Shown: piece after piece, positions 24,441 through 37,500 of the stretch | Position numbering within the stretch: position 1 is the stretch's first letter | Layout: each line of letters opens with the position of its first letter | NCBI GenBank assembly: GCA_018398765.1 | Contig: JAHBMJ010005827.1 | Location: forward strand, 1 to 64,000 | Direction: 5' to 3' | DNA: 64,000 nucleotides | Source of the DNA: Chromera velia | Lineage: Eukaryota; Sar; Chromeraceae | Program-made: the position numbers and the translations under genes | Notes under the pieces: generated by a model | The model's database searches: none | Told to the model about the DNA's origin: nothing | What the model saw: only the letters and a program-made list of their open reading frames with translations

Positions 24441-27400
24441 CATGAGAGACGAAACACAGTGCCGATCAACAACGAAGAGAGGTTCATGGGAAAGCCAGGA
24501 CACGGTCATGCACTCACCTTGAGGACCATCACATCGAAGAACCAGACTCCCAGAGAGAAAGTCTCAAGCCAGTTGAGGGCGTCAGATCTGTACGGCCGTA
24601 GAATCGTTTGGAGGACGAGAAAAAAAACCGCGTGGAAAATCAGAATGTTGTATCGAGCGGACGTGCCTAGTGCCAGGAAGCACAGGGGGATGCTCAAACG
24701 CCGTGCAAAGATGACGACCTCCCAGAACAGAAAATCGTCCCGAAAGCCCGCGAGCAGCAAGCTGAACTGTCGATGGAAGGAAGTCAAGTGCATGCGGCTA
24801 CTGTTTTGCATCAACGCCCGATAGGATGCACAGAGGCTTTCCTCTTCCGTGCTTTCTCCCTCTGGTACTTCTCCCACACCCTCGCTCTCCCGTGCCTTTC
24901 CTTTCTGCATTTTCTCCTGTAGAGCAGGTCTTGGGCTACCTGTGCTCCAATCCTCACTGACGGTGAACTATCGAGCAGCATCGACAAACCCACCAGCAGC
25001 GGTACACCGAAGACGCCCCCGAACAAAATGCCCAGAGACACGCCCCACCAGCGCGAATAGGCGGGGTTGCTTGGGTTACAGGTGATGGAGGGAAATGCGT
25101 GGAGGCGCAGCTCTGTGAGGGAATGGTGAACAGGCTCGCACCTCAGGGAAGCAAGGGGGGCTGCAACCAGGGAGGATGCCCAGAGGAACAGAGTGGCAAG
25201 AAAAACGGGAGTCACGTCGCGGAGAAGGGACAGCAAGCGCGCCCAGAAGCTGGTCTTGGAGTCAAACCTGTGACGAAAGATCCCGAGAAATCGCCTATTG
25301 TAGGCCAACCGCATGCGAAAGCACTCACGCACTTGCTTAAAACGGGTTGCGGCAGCATGAAGAGACGAACAAGAAGGTGTCCTCAACCTCACATCTGCAG
25401 GGAGCACCCCCACAACCGTGCCGAGGTTCGATGGCCCTCTTTCAGTAAGGGCACCGGCAACAGCTCTGATGATAGCACCGGGCCCGCTGGCAGAAACCTC
25501 AGCCGCGGGCAATGCATCCTCTCCTTTCATGTGTGCACCAGCCGACGGAAGAGCATCAGTAGCCTGCGTCTCGTTCTGTACTTTTCTTCTTGCTTTCTCT
25601 CGACTACAGACACAGTAGCTGGACACAATCACAACCAATCCAACAGCACCAACGAAGCAAATCACGGCTACTGGGACAAGCAGAGAGAGCAACTCCCTGC
25701 CGGCCGGCGACGTTTCTTCCTGTGGTGAAATCGAAAAGGTCGAAGAAGCACTTCATGCTGAAGAGCTCTCCGACTGTAGGGATACTTCGCAAGAAATCCA
25801 GAGAGTCTTCGGCTGCTTTGGCAAGGAACTGCGCTGTGGACGACTCCCAACCTTCTCCTCCACCCCTCAGCCCCAAACGTAACAAGTCCTCGCGAAAGAC
25901 GTTCAATGCTGGGCGGGCAAGGTCTGCCAGAAATCCCAGAGCAACAAAGAAGACGATCAAGATCTTTATAGCGACTGCGTGCTCAGGCACGTCCATCTTA
26001 GGATTTTCTTTCGTGACCATGACGGTGTAGCCGAGCACCACAGTCACGAGAAGCAGAAAGAGACCAATCGCTGCAAGAATCCTCAGACGGGTTGGCGGAC
26101 AAGGGTGGCAGCGGGTATCGATTCCTCTTCTCAGCAACAACAGGTCCTTGTCGCACTCATTGCAAAGCGGCTGCACACGGACACAGACGAACGCACAGAA
26201 AATGACTTGACTGGAAAAAACCTATTGGTACCTCTACACAGAGACACACCTGGCCTCTAGTGGCTCCACGCCAAAAGCAAGGAAAGACCCTTCACAGTGG
26301 AGAAGGGAGCAGACAATCTTTCGCATATTCTGACTGAGTGGATGTGCTTACCCCATCGTGGCCGGAGTCCACACAGACAGTCCCCGGCTTTTCGTCCTGA
26401 AAATGGACTTGCATGCGCCTAACATCGCCAGGAAGGTCCTCGCTGCGGGGATCTACACCAGAACATGTGTTGTCGAAGGGACATGGGACCACAACTGCGC
26501 TGGGCCAGCGCTGGACTAGGGAGAAGTTTCCGTGGGGAACCGGTCGGGGGTGTGCAATGAGTTTGGCTAGCGTTTGATGGAACTGAGCCCCCAGAATTCG
26601 CAGTGGAGAGAGGGTTTGAGATTTGGTGACCGTCCCACATGAAGGACTGCTGAGACTTTCAAGCTCTCTTCCCTCTGCTTTGCGATTTGAAACAAATTTC
26701 AAGAGGCCGCTATTTTTCAGAACTTGCGAGACATCGGAATCTGTCAACAGCTCACCACTGCAGATAGCATTCGGGCGACATGGCTCACACGTTCCGGAGG
26801 TAAACAGAGCAAGAGCGTCATTATGTGTGATAATGTCGCGTAGGCGAAGAGCTAGTTTTCCTTCAGATGTTCTCGTGGGGGGGGGAACGAAGTACGTTCC
26901 TTCAACGCACACACACTGCGAAGGATGGACGGCCCCGATCCGGCTGCTGCTGTTGAGAATGCACTTCTGGCAGATGGAGGCGTTGGAAAAGGAGGGGTCG
27001 GCGTAGAAGCCTTCCTGGCAGAGACAGTCAGCGGAAGAGGTGCTTCCTCTATTGCTGCGACTGTTCTGGTCACACCGAAGACAGACAAATCCCTCCCCTG
27101 AAGAACTCCGGTAATGGTCTTCACTGCATCCATTCAAATCACAGCAGAGAAATGGGCAGGGACAGTTGAGGAGAGTAAACAAACAAGGAGTTTATCTGCC
27201 GTCTTGTTGTCATGGCTGTCTTTACTTTATCACTGATTCTCACCTGCCACCATGATGGAGAGAAAGGACTGTGAGCTTTCTCGCATTTTGGGCTTCTCTT
27301 AGGTGAAAAAGCAGGCCTGGCAGCTGAAGGAAAAACCTCTCATGCGAGCTGTCATCCAAGCAACACGGGTGACTGACTTGCAAAGGCAGGGAGAGTCCGC

Positions 27401-28520
27401 AGTCGCTCTGTCAGAGTTGCGGGGGCACCTGTCTGCTGTGATGACGATGGTGCAGTTGCCTGTATTGTTTGTAAGGTCGGTTGCTTCGACCAGCACGTTG
27501 AGGGTCTCCTCAGTTGAAAAGTGCTGCTGCACCTCCACATCAGTCGGGACATGGAATGAGAGACCCACGTCCGCCGGGACGTCGACATTGTCCCTCTTGC
27601 TGATCAGAGACTCATTCAGGGGAACAATGGGCATCTCCGCGCGATGCGTAGAGGGACTGTGGGGGGGCAGGTCACCTGGGGGGGTTCTCGGTCTGCAGCA
27701 GACATATAAAAAGAGGAGACAATATGCGGGAATGGATCAGTCCTTCAATGCCCGCTTAGCTTCATTTTTCATTCTCTGGCTTTCTTACCCTCTTTCTGTC
27801 TTTCTCTCCTTCTTCCTTTCATGGATTCGATTTTTGCTTGTGGTCAAGCCAGAACCCAATAATGTGTTAATTCACCGAGATTCAGTTTGTCCTCTTCATG
27901 AGCGCCGTCAAGTTGGACTAAGAAATCTGCCTTTCCCAATCTTTCCCAGTTAAATGAGCGTCGGCAGATGACTCTATAACAACAGCTTGAGTAGACACCC
28001 ACCTACGAATTGCAGAACGCCATTTGCTGACAGGAGAACACCAAGCAAAAGTATTCAAAGGCAGAAAAGCACAGAGCTGACCGAGGATGACGACCTTGAA
28101 CTCGCACGTCGCCGTATTCTCTTCGACAGCGGAGTCGGTCAGTCGCACCCGAATCTTCACAGGTTCCGCCACGTCAAAGAGCCTTAACTCAACGGAGGGG
28201 GAGAAGACGGTCTCAATGCGGGGACCCCTTGACGTCTCCGTGTTCTTGAGAGACGAGAAGGGCGGAGGAAAGAATCGCGTAAAAGCAGGTCTCGAGGAAA
28301 TCCAAAAGGAGACACCCTGACTAGCCTCGAAGCGAATTTCACGTGGAGGGCATTCAAACATCGCTGCAACAGCATTGAGCCACACACACATGCACACGCA
28401 GAGATGCACATGAAAACACATGCGTTCATGTACGGAGTTGCACACGCAGAGACTCACCCTTCCCAACCCAATGCCCGCACACAAAAACAGCACACACACG
28501 CACACACACACACACACGCA

Positions 28521-28555
<35 letters not shown>

Positions 28556-31500
28556 CCGCATACACGAACCCTTGCACTTCAGTAGAAGACTACAGCAATG
28601 TGTTGGAGGCAGAGAAGAATGCAGAAGCCGCACACCCCACTCATTCTGCATGATGCTATACATGTACTGCTCTTCCAACACCAGGCATGAAGCACTTACA
28701 ACGTATGTAAGACATCCTCCCGCACAGTCCCAACTCAACCACCAGCTTACCGAGCAGTGGAACGAATGTGGGTTCACGACCGCGCCCACTGGAAGCATCC
28801 CCGAGGCCCAGCTGGCCGTTCTTGTTCCATCCACTTCCCACCAATCCCTTCGCTGTAGTCAAGAGGGAAGAGTAAGATCTTATCCTGCATCCCCCTTCCA
28901 CAGCTTCTTGACTTCCACTCCCTCCACTAGCGTAGGTGTACCCCCGCCAAGACGTCATCGCGACCGGCCCAACTGACCGTCCTGGCCCCAACCAAACGAA
29001 TACATACTCCCGTCATCCATACGAAGGAAGAAGTGCAGACCCCCGGCGGCGACCTCTGCAACGTTTGGAGGGAGCGCGTCCAGCAACTTTGGGGTGTTTC
29101 GACCTGCCCCATCCCCGAGAAGCAACGAGCCTCGCCACCCAAAGGAGAAGACTCTCTGGGAAGACGTGAGAACAATGGAGTGACCGGCACCTGCAGCTGC
29201 TCCCACAACTCTCTCACTCTCTCCCCCAATGATCAACTCAATCGGCAAGGTCTCCATCTCTTCTTCCCCTTCCCCAATCTCCCCATCCCGGCCATTCTCC
29301 AACTGCCCCAGCCAATTGCTCTCCCACACAAAAAGCCTTCCCGATAGGCACCACACAAGCGTGTGATACAGACCTAGAGCCGCTCCAACAACTTTCTCTC
29401 CCTCCAGGCCGCTCTCATTCACCCGAGAGGCCCTCCATCGGTCCTCTCTGTCCCCCTGCCCCAACTGTCTGTTCCCCCCCCTCCCCCACATGAACAGACT
29501 CCCATTCTCCGTCCAGGCCGCACTGCATGAGAGCATACAGAATACAGACGTGGACTAAAGAAGGCACAGCCTGTTGGATCAAGATCAACCAAAAACCAAA
29601 GCAAAAGCAGACGCACTCAAGCATGCTTGCATGCACACATTTGTACACATGAACACACAATGAAAAAGAACGACCGAAGGAACTGAAGGCCAAAAATATA
29701 TAGAGACAGAGATAAAGATAGAGCCAGAGATAGACAGAGACACAGGCAGGTGAAAACCAGGTGGACAGGCTGGAAAAGACCGGCATAGAGGGCCGCAGAC
29801 CCAGATTGACAAGAGAAACACAGAGATAAAAATCATCCCAAAGACGCACCTGTGAGCCAATCCGCACGCCACACCGACGACCCTCTCGCCTTCCAACCCC
29901 TCTACCGCTTGAGGTCTCCACTCGTCTTCATCTCCGCTCCCCTCACCTCCACCTCTTCCCAACTCTCCAAAGAAATTGCTTCCAAAAGAGAAGAGGGTGC
30001 CGTTCTTTACCAGCGCAACAGAGAAGGCGGGAGAGAAACTCGAATTCGTGCTTGTGTCTCCGGTGTGTCGGCGGAGGGCAGATAGATAATAGGACCTGAC
30101 ACTGCTCCCGTCGCCCCCCCCCCCGCAGACGTCAACAACATCCGTAAGCCCGGATACTCTCATAGGCAATCGCGCGTTACCCCCTTTGTGTTTCAGCCCT
30201 AGTTCTCCGTGTTCGTTCGAACCGAAAGCGAAGAGGTCCCCCAGGTCATCGACAAACAAGGAGTGACGGAATCCTTGCGCAACAATAGTTGGACGACCCA
30301 CTGCATAGAGAGTGAGAGTAAGTTGAACGGGGATAAGAAGAGAATTCGACACTGCCTCGACACTTTTCTCTGCATATGTGTACCCAAAGGTTCCCGGAAC
30401 AACACGACACAGGATCTGTTTTTAGCATGAATCCTCTTTGGCATATCAACCTGTCAAATAGTGCCCACGTGTTCGCACAAGAATCTCGAGAAGCATGGAA
30501 AAATACTTGCAGTCACACGAAAACGAGAAAAAACAGCTCACTGACCACAGAAGGAGCCACCCTCATTGCTTGTAGAGCCTTCAGGGCACTGGCATGTGAA
30601 AGAACCCCATGTGTTCGTGCACGTTGCCCAAATGTCGCAGCGACCTCTTGAAGTTTTGCACTCATCGATGTCCAAGCCTGCTCAGCCCACAAGAGCAACG
30701 CACAAAGACAAAGCACATCAGCATGAGTCCAACTATTCATACAACCGGTCTCTCAACAGAACCATAACTCAAGACATGACGACAATACGAGGCGAACCAC
30801 TTCCGTCCACTGCAGGATGTTTGTCTACATCCACCGCACCTACACACATGCTTGTCCTTTTTTTTGCTCATGCGGACGGCAGTCTGCTCTTTGCGGATCT
30901 TCCGAAAAAAAGCTTCTTGATGCGGTCATCGGACTCCTCTAGTGAGCAATTGTCATAAGACCTACATATCTAAAACACACAGTGAGAAACCTGTAGAACA
31001 CCTTTCGCTTTTTAAGAAAGCCTCCGCTGCAACCCACCCATGCGAAAAGGCTGTGATCGTGAAGCCGGTAGGGCCAGCTGGTTTTCTCCATTCCAGCCCC
31101 CTCCCACCACGCCTCCTGATATGATTACAAGAGACGAAGTCAAGTAGGCTCCTCCCTTCCAGAGCTTTTCTGCAAGCACTCCTTCGACCAAACGGGGCTG
31201 ATTCTGATTATTTATATGCCCCAACCCCAGCTGGACAAAAACATTGACCCCAAACGAGAAAACTGTTTGGTCAGCAATCCGAACAAAAAAGTGGCTCCGC
31301 CCAGCTGCCACCTCCACAGCTGACTGTAAGGTGCCCTCTCCCACCAGTTGGGGGGTCGTGAAGACCTCCTCGTCACTTCCCACGCCTAGTTGTCCATCCG
31401 AATTGAGACCAAACGAAAACACCCTTTGAGAGGACGTCAGAACAAGAGAGTGCGAGGAGCCTGCAGCTGCCTCCGAAACCCTTTCGCCCCTCCCGGAATC

Positions 31501-34500
31501 GCCAACTCGACAGGCAAGGTCTCCATCTCTTCCTCCCCACTATTTCCGTTCCCCAACTGCCCAAACCTGTTATAACCCCACGAAAATGCCTTCCCCGAAA
31601 GGTACCACACAAGCGTGTGATACAGACCTAGAGCCGCTCCAACAACTTTCTCTCCCTCCAGGCCGCTCTCATTCACCCGAGAGGCCCTCCATCGGTCCTC
31701 TCTATCCCCCTGCCCCAACTGTCCGTTCCCCCCCCTCCCCCACATGAACAGACTCCCATTTTCCGTCCAGGCCGCACTGCATGAGAGCATATGGGGGATC
31801 GTCGAATATCAAACTCAGGTTCAGATAGCCTGTCGCAATCCCAAGGAGACAACTGGGTACACCGTCAGCACCAGGCAGTCAGGTGATCGACAGGAATAGA
31901 CACATGCAGACAAAAGCTCCGAAGCAGACCAAAGTAGAAAACAAAAACGCAAACAAAGAGAGACAGAAACGGGGACTGACAGGTACAAAAAGAGAAAGAA
32001 CGACGGGGACATCGCGACAGAGGGATGGAGAGGCACGAATTAACATAAAATTTGACAAACGGAGTACAGACAGAGCGACAGAGCTAAACACATACAGTGA
32101 AAAATAGGATGGCAGAGACAGAGAGAGACGGGGGCATACAGACCTGTGGCCACCCCCACACGCCACACCCAGGACCCTCTCTCCCTGCAACCCCTCTACG
32201 GCCTGAGGTCTCCACTCGTCTCCATTCCCGCTCGCCTCACCTGCACCCCTTCCCACCTCCCCCACAAAATTACTCCCAAACGAGAACACGGTGCCGTTAT
32301 CGATCAGAACGACGGAAAAGTGGACGTCATCCCTGTCCCCCACATTTTGTCCTCCTCCCCCGCAGGCGTCAACGACATCTCTCACACCGGGAACCCTAGT
32401 AGGCGTTTCCACATTACCTCCTTTATGCTTCAGCCCCAATTCTCCGTCTTCGTTTGAGCCGAAAGCAAAGAGATCTCCGTGGTCATCCACAATAAGGGAG
32501 TGCTGGTATCCTTGCGCAACCACCGTAGACGGTCGCGACACTGCAATAACGATGCAGCAGAAGCTGTGAGGACTCTATACGACTCTCTTAGAGGCAGCGA
32601 AACATTGGAGATGCAAAGCTTGAAACGTGCCGACGAAAACCATTTCTTTCAGTGCCTGACTGCATAGGGAAAGAGATCAGTTTCAGTCTTCTACAGCCAT
32701 GCTGGGGGACAAATTTAAAAAGAGGAAAATCGACGACTGGATATGGTAACACCTTGAAGATACCGCAACCGGACAGATAGAGATGACACAGATGAATACA
32801 TGTGCCTGCATGGTCCAGTTGCACCAAGTCTGACGACCAAGATGAAATATGTGCGCGAACAAAGTAAACTTTGAGAGTGTTCGCTCAACAGACCCCTCTT
32901 GAGGCTCTGTTCCTCTCCCGACCTGTGCAGTCAACCCCGTCCCCTCGAAACCCCAGATTGCAGGCACAGGTGAACGACAGAAGCGTGTCAGAGCACGTCG
33001 CGTGCTCATGGCAGTCGTGTGCTGCCGCCGCGCACTCGTCCACTGCAACACCGCATGATGTCAACAATTGCATTTTGACCAGCCGAACGGATGTTCAAAC
33101 AAGAAAACTGATGCATGTGTCTGCCGATATGGACCGTCGAAGTCCAATGGCGTCTTCCCTCATGCACAACAGCTGCACGGCCGGGGAAGTCCCATGCATT
33201 GTATGCTCAGCGGAGCAGATGCATGAGCACATCGGTATTCGAGTTGCACGAAGAACTACAAACACCACAATAGAGCGTGAAGGGACGGACCTCTCTGGAG
33301 GATCGTGACGGAAACGTTGAAGCTTCCCCCTTCAAAGTGTGAGGAAAGTGGGGAGACCCGAACGAAAATGTCCAAATCTTCGCGTTCTGCTGCAAAAGAG
33401 AAACCTGGACAGCTTGCTCTCGCCCCATCTCTTTTGCAAACGCAGGTGGAAGGTTCACTTAATTCTGCACCGTCTTCCCGACATGACGCTCATATAAGTG
33501 TTATTCCGTCTGCACAAAGAATTCCCACACAGTGGAAGAGTCAAAGGATTGTCAAATAACCACAAGAGCAACCCAAGATACAGATTGTAGGACTCTATCA
33601 GACACTCTCCTTCATTCGTCCAACCGACATTCGTCAGTCACGGTCCGGAGAACCACATTGGCACAAACCTACGATAGCCTGTCTGCATGCCGACAGAATC
33701 AGGGACCAAAGACACCTTCAAAGCATCTCAAATACGGCGAGACACAAACAAGCTTTAATCGTGCCCTCTCCTACACAGTTGTAGTGTGGGATATGCCGCT
33801 TCGTAACCGAACGAAAAGAGAGGCAAAACCATCTGCGTACCCCAGTACTGGAGCAGGAGTCGACAATAACGGCCAGAGGGGAGCTCGACTGGGGGACCCG
33901 AAATTTGTACCAGACTATTTCCAGGAACGCGCATCCACATCCCGAGGCATCAGGCTCCTTCTGGACCCCCTCCCAATCGCCCGTCAGAGAGGTCATCACT
34001 CGCTCTCCTTGGAAGGTTGCAGGAAGTCCGAGGAGGCCCAGCGCAGTGTCAAGTGTGCCATGAGGGGCTGCGAGGTAAGACATACAGTGCAAAGAGGGAA
34101 GGCGCGCATCCTCCCTGCTTTGGGCAAACGCCTCGTCACCGGCCATGACACCAGAAGTATGCATGCATTTCCCTTCGCAGACAGATAGACCGAGAGAGGC
34201 GCACATATAGCCAAAGGAATGAAAAAGGGTGACACAGAGCGACGAAGACACACAAACACACACAGAATCATATCCGCGCATGCACATCAAAGACGTGCAC
34301 CTACACATCGAATACCATCAATACAGATGTTAGGGGATGGACGTCTGATGTTGGCAGTTGCGGTGAAGAAGACTTCATCTGAGGAGTTCAATCGTACACT
34401 CGGACGCAAGAGGGAAAAGATGTCTGAGCCGCCCTCCTCCATGAAGGACACACGAGACTGGCTGCCACAGCCCTCTTCGTTCCGCCCTTTGCATGTGCAC

Positions 34501-37500
34501 ATCGTCGGGTCGGAGGCACAGGTTGCACCGGAGAGAACGCCAAGTACGGTTTGCACCTGTCGGAATCAACGGGAAACCAACAGCAAAAGAAAAAAAGGAG
34601 ACAGCCTTCAGCTACCTCTCTAAAGTGCGCCTACAGGTTCACACAGACTTATACAAACGCACACACAAAGAGAGAAAGAGAGAGGCGCAAACACAGAAGC
34701 GCACAAAACCGCGATTCTTGAATCATTCTGCCGCAATCGAACACCCTCGCGTTAGTTGACAAGCAAATACGAGTGAAAAAACATAAAATGAACCAGCCCA
34801 CCCACCGATGTGCCAGTGCAGGTGTCCACCAAGACAATGAGAGGCACATCTGAGTCCGGGACACGAAATTTGTACCACACGCTCCCTATCTATCTACTCC
34901 CCCTGCACTCCTCAAACTCAGGGTCTGCCGTTGCCCCCTCCCAGTCTCCCGTCACAGAGGTCACCAGTTGCTCTCCTTCAAAATTTCGCGGGATGCCCGG
35001 AAAGTCCAATGCCGTTTCGATGGTGTCATGAGGGGCTGCAATGAAGAGAAGAAGAGACCGAGATGCAGAGACGCAGAGAAGCAGGCACAAACAGGCCCCA
35101 AAATACAATGACAATTAGCTAGAGACCTCACGAAACTCTGATGAGACTGAAAAGCGCACCAGGTCCGTATACAAAGACCGCATATAGACTTTCAGGGACA
35201 CGTGGGCAGATGCAAAGGAGAGTGGGAGCGTTTGCGCGCACTCTGAAGAGCGCAAACACGACAACAGACCAACACAGGAAGACCCGTGGCACTGGCGTCT
35301 ACAAGTATCTGTAGTTTCGTTTCCAAACGCCCAATTTCCATACGTGCGCCAATGAATCAATATCCTAAAGTTTGCACTTTTCGGATGAAAGACAAGCTGA
35401 CAACAAACGGAATCCACGCGACACATGAATGGCAACTTGACGCAACTGAGTTCGCACATAGGACGTGTGCACGGACCTCTCGCGACGACTGTGACAGTCA
35501 GGTTGAAGCTCAAGAATTCTTCCGCGGGTGCTAAGAGCCACAATGCGGATGGGCGGGTGAGGACGAAAAGATCTCTGTCCCCTTTGTCAAAAACGAACGA
35601 AACTCCAGAGCAGGGCCCTTGGGGAGCCAATAGGAAAGCCATCAGCAAAGCCGAAACCCAAACCGCTGAAAAAGTTTGTGCAATGCACTTGCACGTGGAA
35701 GGGTCAGAGGCGCAGGTTTGTCCCGAGACAACGCCAATTTGTGTACCCAGCTGCAGGAAAAAAAGAATCAGTTGCACGCACAGAAGGGGAAAGGAGTGCG
35801 AAACGCAAGATGAACGAAAGACTTGTTCTGCAATTCCAGAAAAATCTTTGCATAGACGCCTGTCCAGCTCTTCTTTTCCTTTCGTTGTCGGCCTTTCTTT
35901 GCTTTGCCAGATCAGACAGAGTCCCAAAACGCGACAGATTATTTTCATTCTGCATCAATACGACACAAAACTAATCCATCTTGTGAAACCTGTCTGCTTC
36001 GGTGCTAAGAAGTGATGCTGACACAGAAACGGTTCTCGTGGATTCACAGACTAATTCAAGCACGCACGCACCCGACGATGCACCCACTTACGAACCGATA
36101 CGTCAGTACACGTGTTCACTGTAACTAGGAGAGGCACATCTGAGTCCGGGACCCGAAATTTATACCACACGCCCCCTATCGGGGCGCAACCCGTGCGCCC
36201 TATAGAGGCGCACCCCACGCCCTCTAGAGAGGCTCTCCCCCCGCACTCCTCAAACTCAGGATCTGCTGTTGCCCCCTCCCAGTCTCCCTTCACAGAGGTC
36301 AACAGCTGCTCTCTTTCGAAGGTCTGAGGGACAGCTGGAAGGCTCAGGGCCCCCCCTAATGTGTCATGAGGCGCTGCAAGAGGAAAGGGAAGAGAAGGAG
36401 GGAGGGCTGCTTCATTCCTCTTCCTCTGGAGCCAGGAAGAAACGGATAGATGAAAGCAATCGGGACAGATTTGCCTTTTGAGAAGTAAGATGTCCGAAGC
36501 GGCGACTTGACACAAGGCGAGAACTGTGATGTCGAGAGAGCAGACCATTGGCGGAACGGAGAGAGAGAAAAGGGGCATGCAGGGCTGTTCAGGTCAGAAA
36601 GGAGCAGGATCAACAGCTGGAAGGACATTGGAAGGACTGTCAGTGAACGACACCTGCTCATGAGAGTAAAGGGAAATCAAACGCAAAAGCTCACAGTCAT
36701 GCACAAACCGACGCCTAGACTGACAAGGCATGTGCATTTATTTCGGCATCTAACCCGTGGAAACGTACCAGTCTGTCTCACCGTGACTGTCAAGTTGAAG
36801 TTTGCTTCAGGCACGATACGGATGAGAGGCACGACAAGAATGAAAATCTCAGACCCCCTTCCTTTCCTTCGAATTGCAATTCCACGGCATCCCAGAGCGA
36901 CTGCTTCACACTTGCACGTCGAGGGATCAGCGCTGCAGCGGTCCCTAGAGAGGATTCCCACGAAGGCAAGAGAGTGCTGCATCAACTGAAATAGGCACAC
37001 ACAGAGGGAGGAAAGAGCGACACGTCGACAGTCTGTATCACAAACTGACGGACACACAGCCATTGGGCTCAAGGACTCTTGGCGTCGAAGAAAAAATGCC
37101 AGATTTATGCACTTCCGAGGCAAAGACGGATCCCATCAAAAGTCCTATTGGAATTCATAAACAGCAATGCACAGCACCTCATCAAAATAAGCACCGAAGC
37201 TGTCAAAGCGAGACCATCGCTTCGCTGCATTGGAATGCTCCAAAGTTTTTCGAACACTGAGAGGATACAGCAAAATGATGAATTTCTGCATTGACTGCTG
37301 GACTACCACACGAAGTGAAATCGAAGACAGAAACAGCCAGAGGCACATCTGAGTCCGGGACATGAAATTTGTACCACACACCCCCCATCGATGTACTCCC
37401 CCCGCATTCCTCAAACTCAGGGTCTGCCGTTGCCCCCTCCCAGTCTCCCGTCACAGAGGTCACCAGCTGCTCTCCTTCGAAGGTTTGCGGCATACCTGGA

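Noticed and set aside
23308-25728. Plus-strand frames opposite the membrane and tail exons
   Set aside because: No domain, and the opposite strand gives clear transmembrane helices and family signatures.
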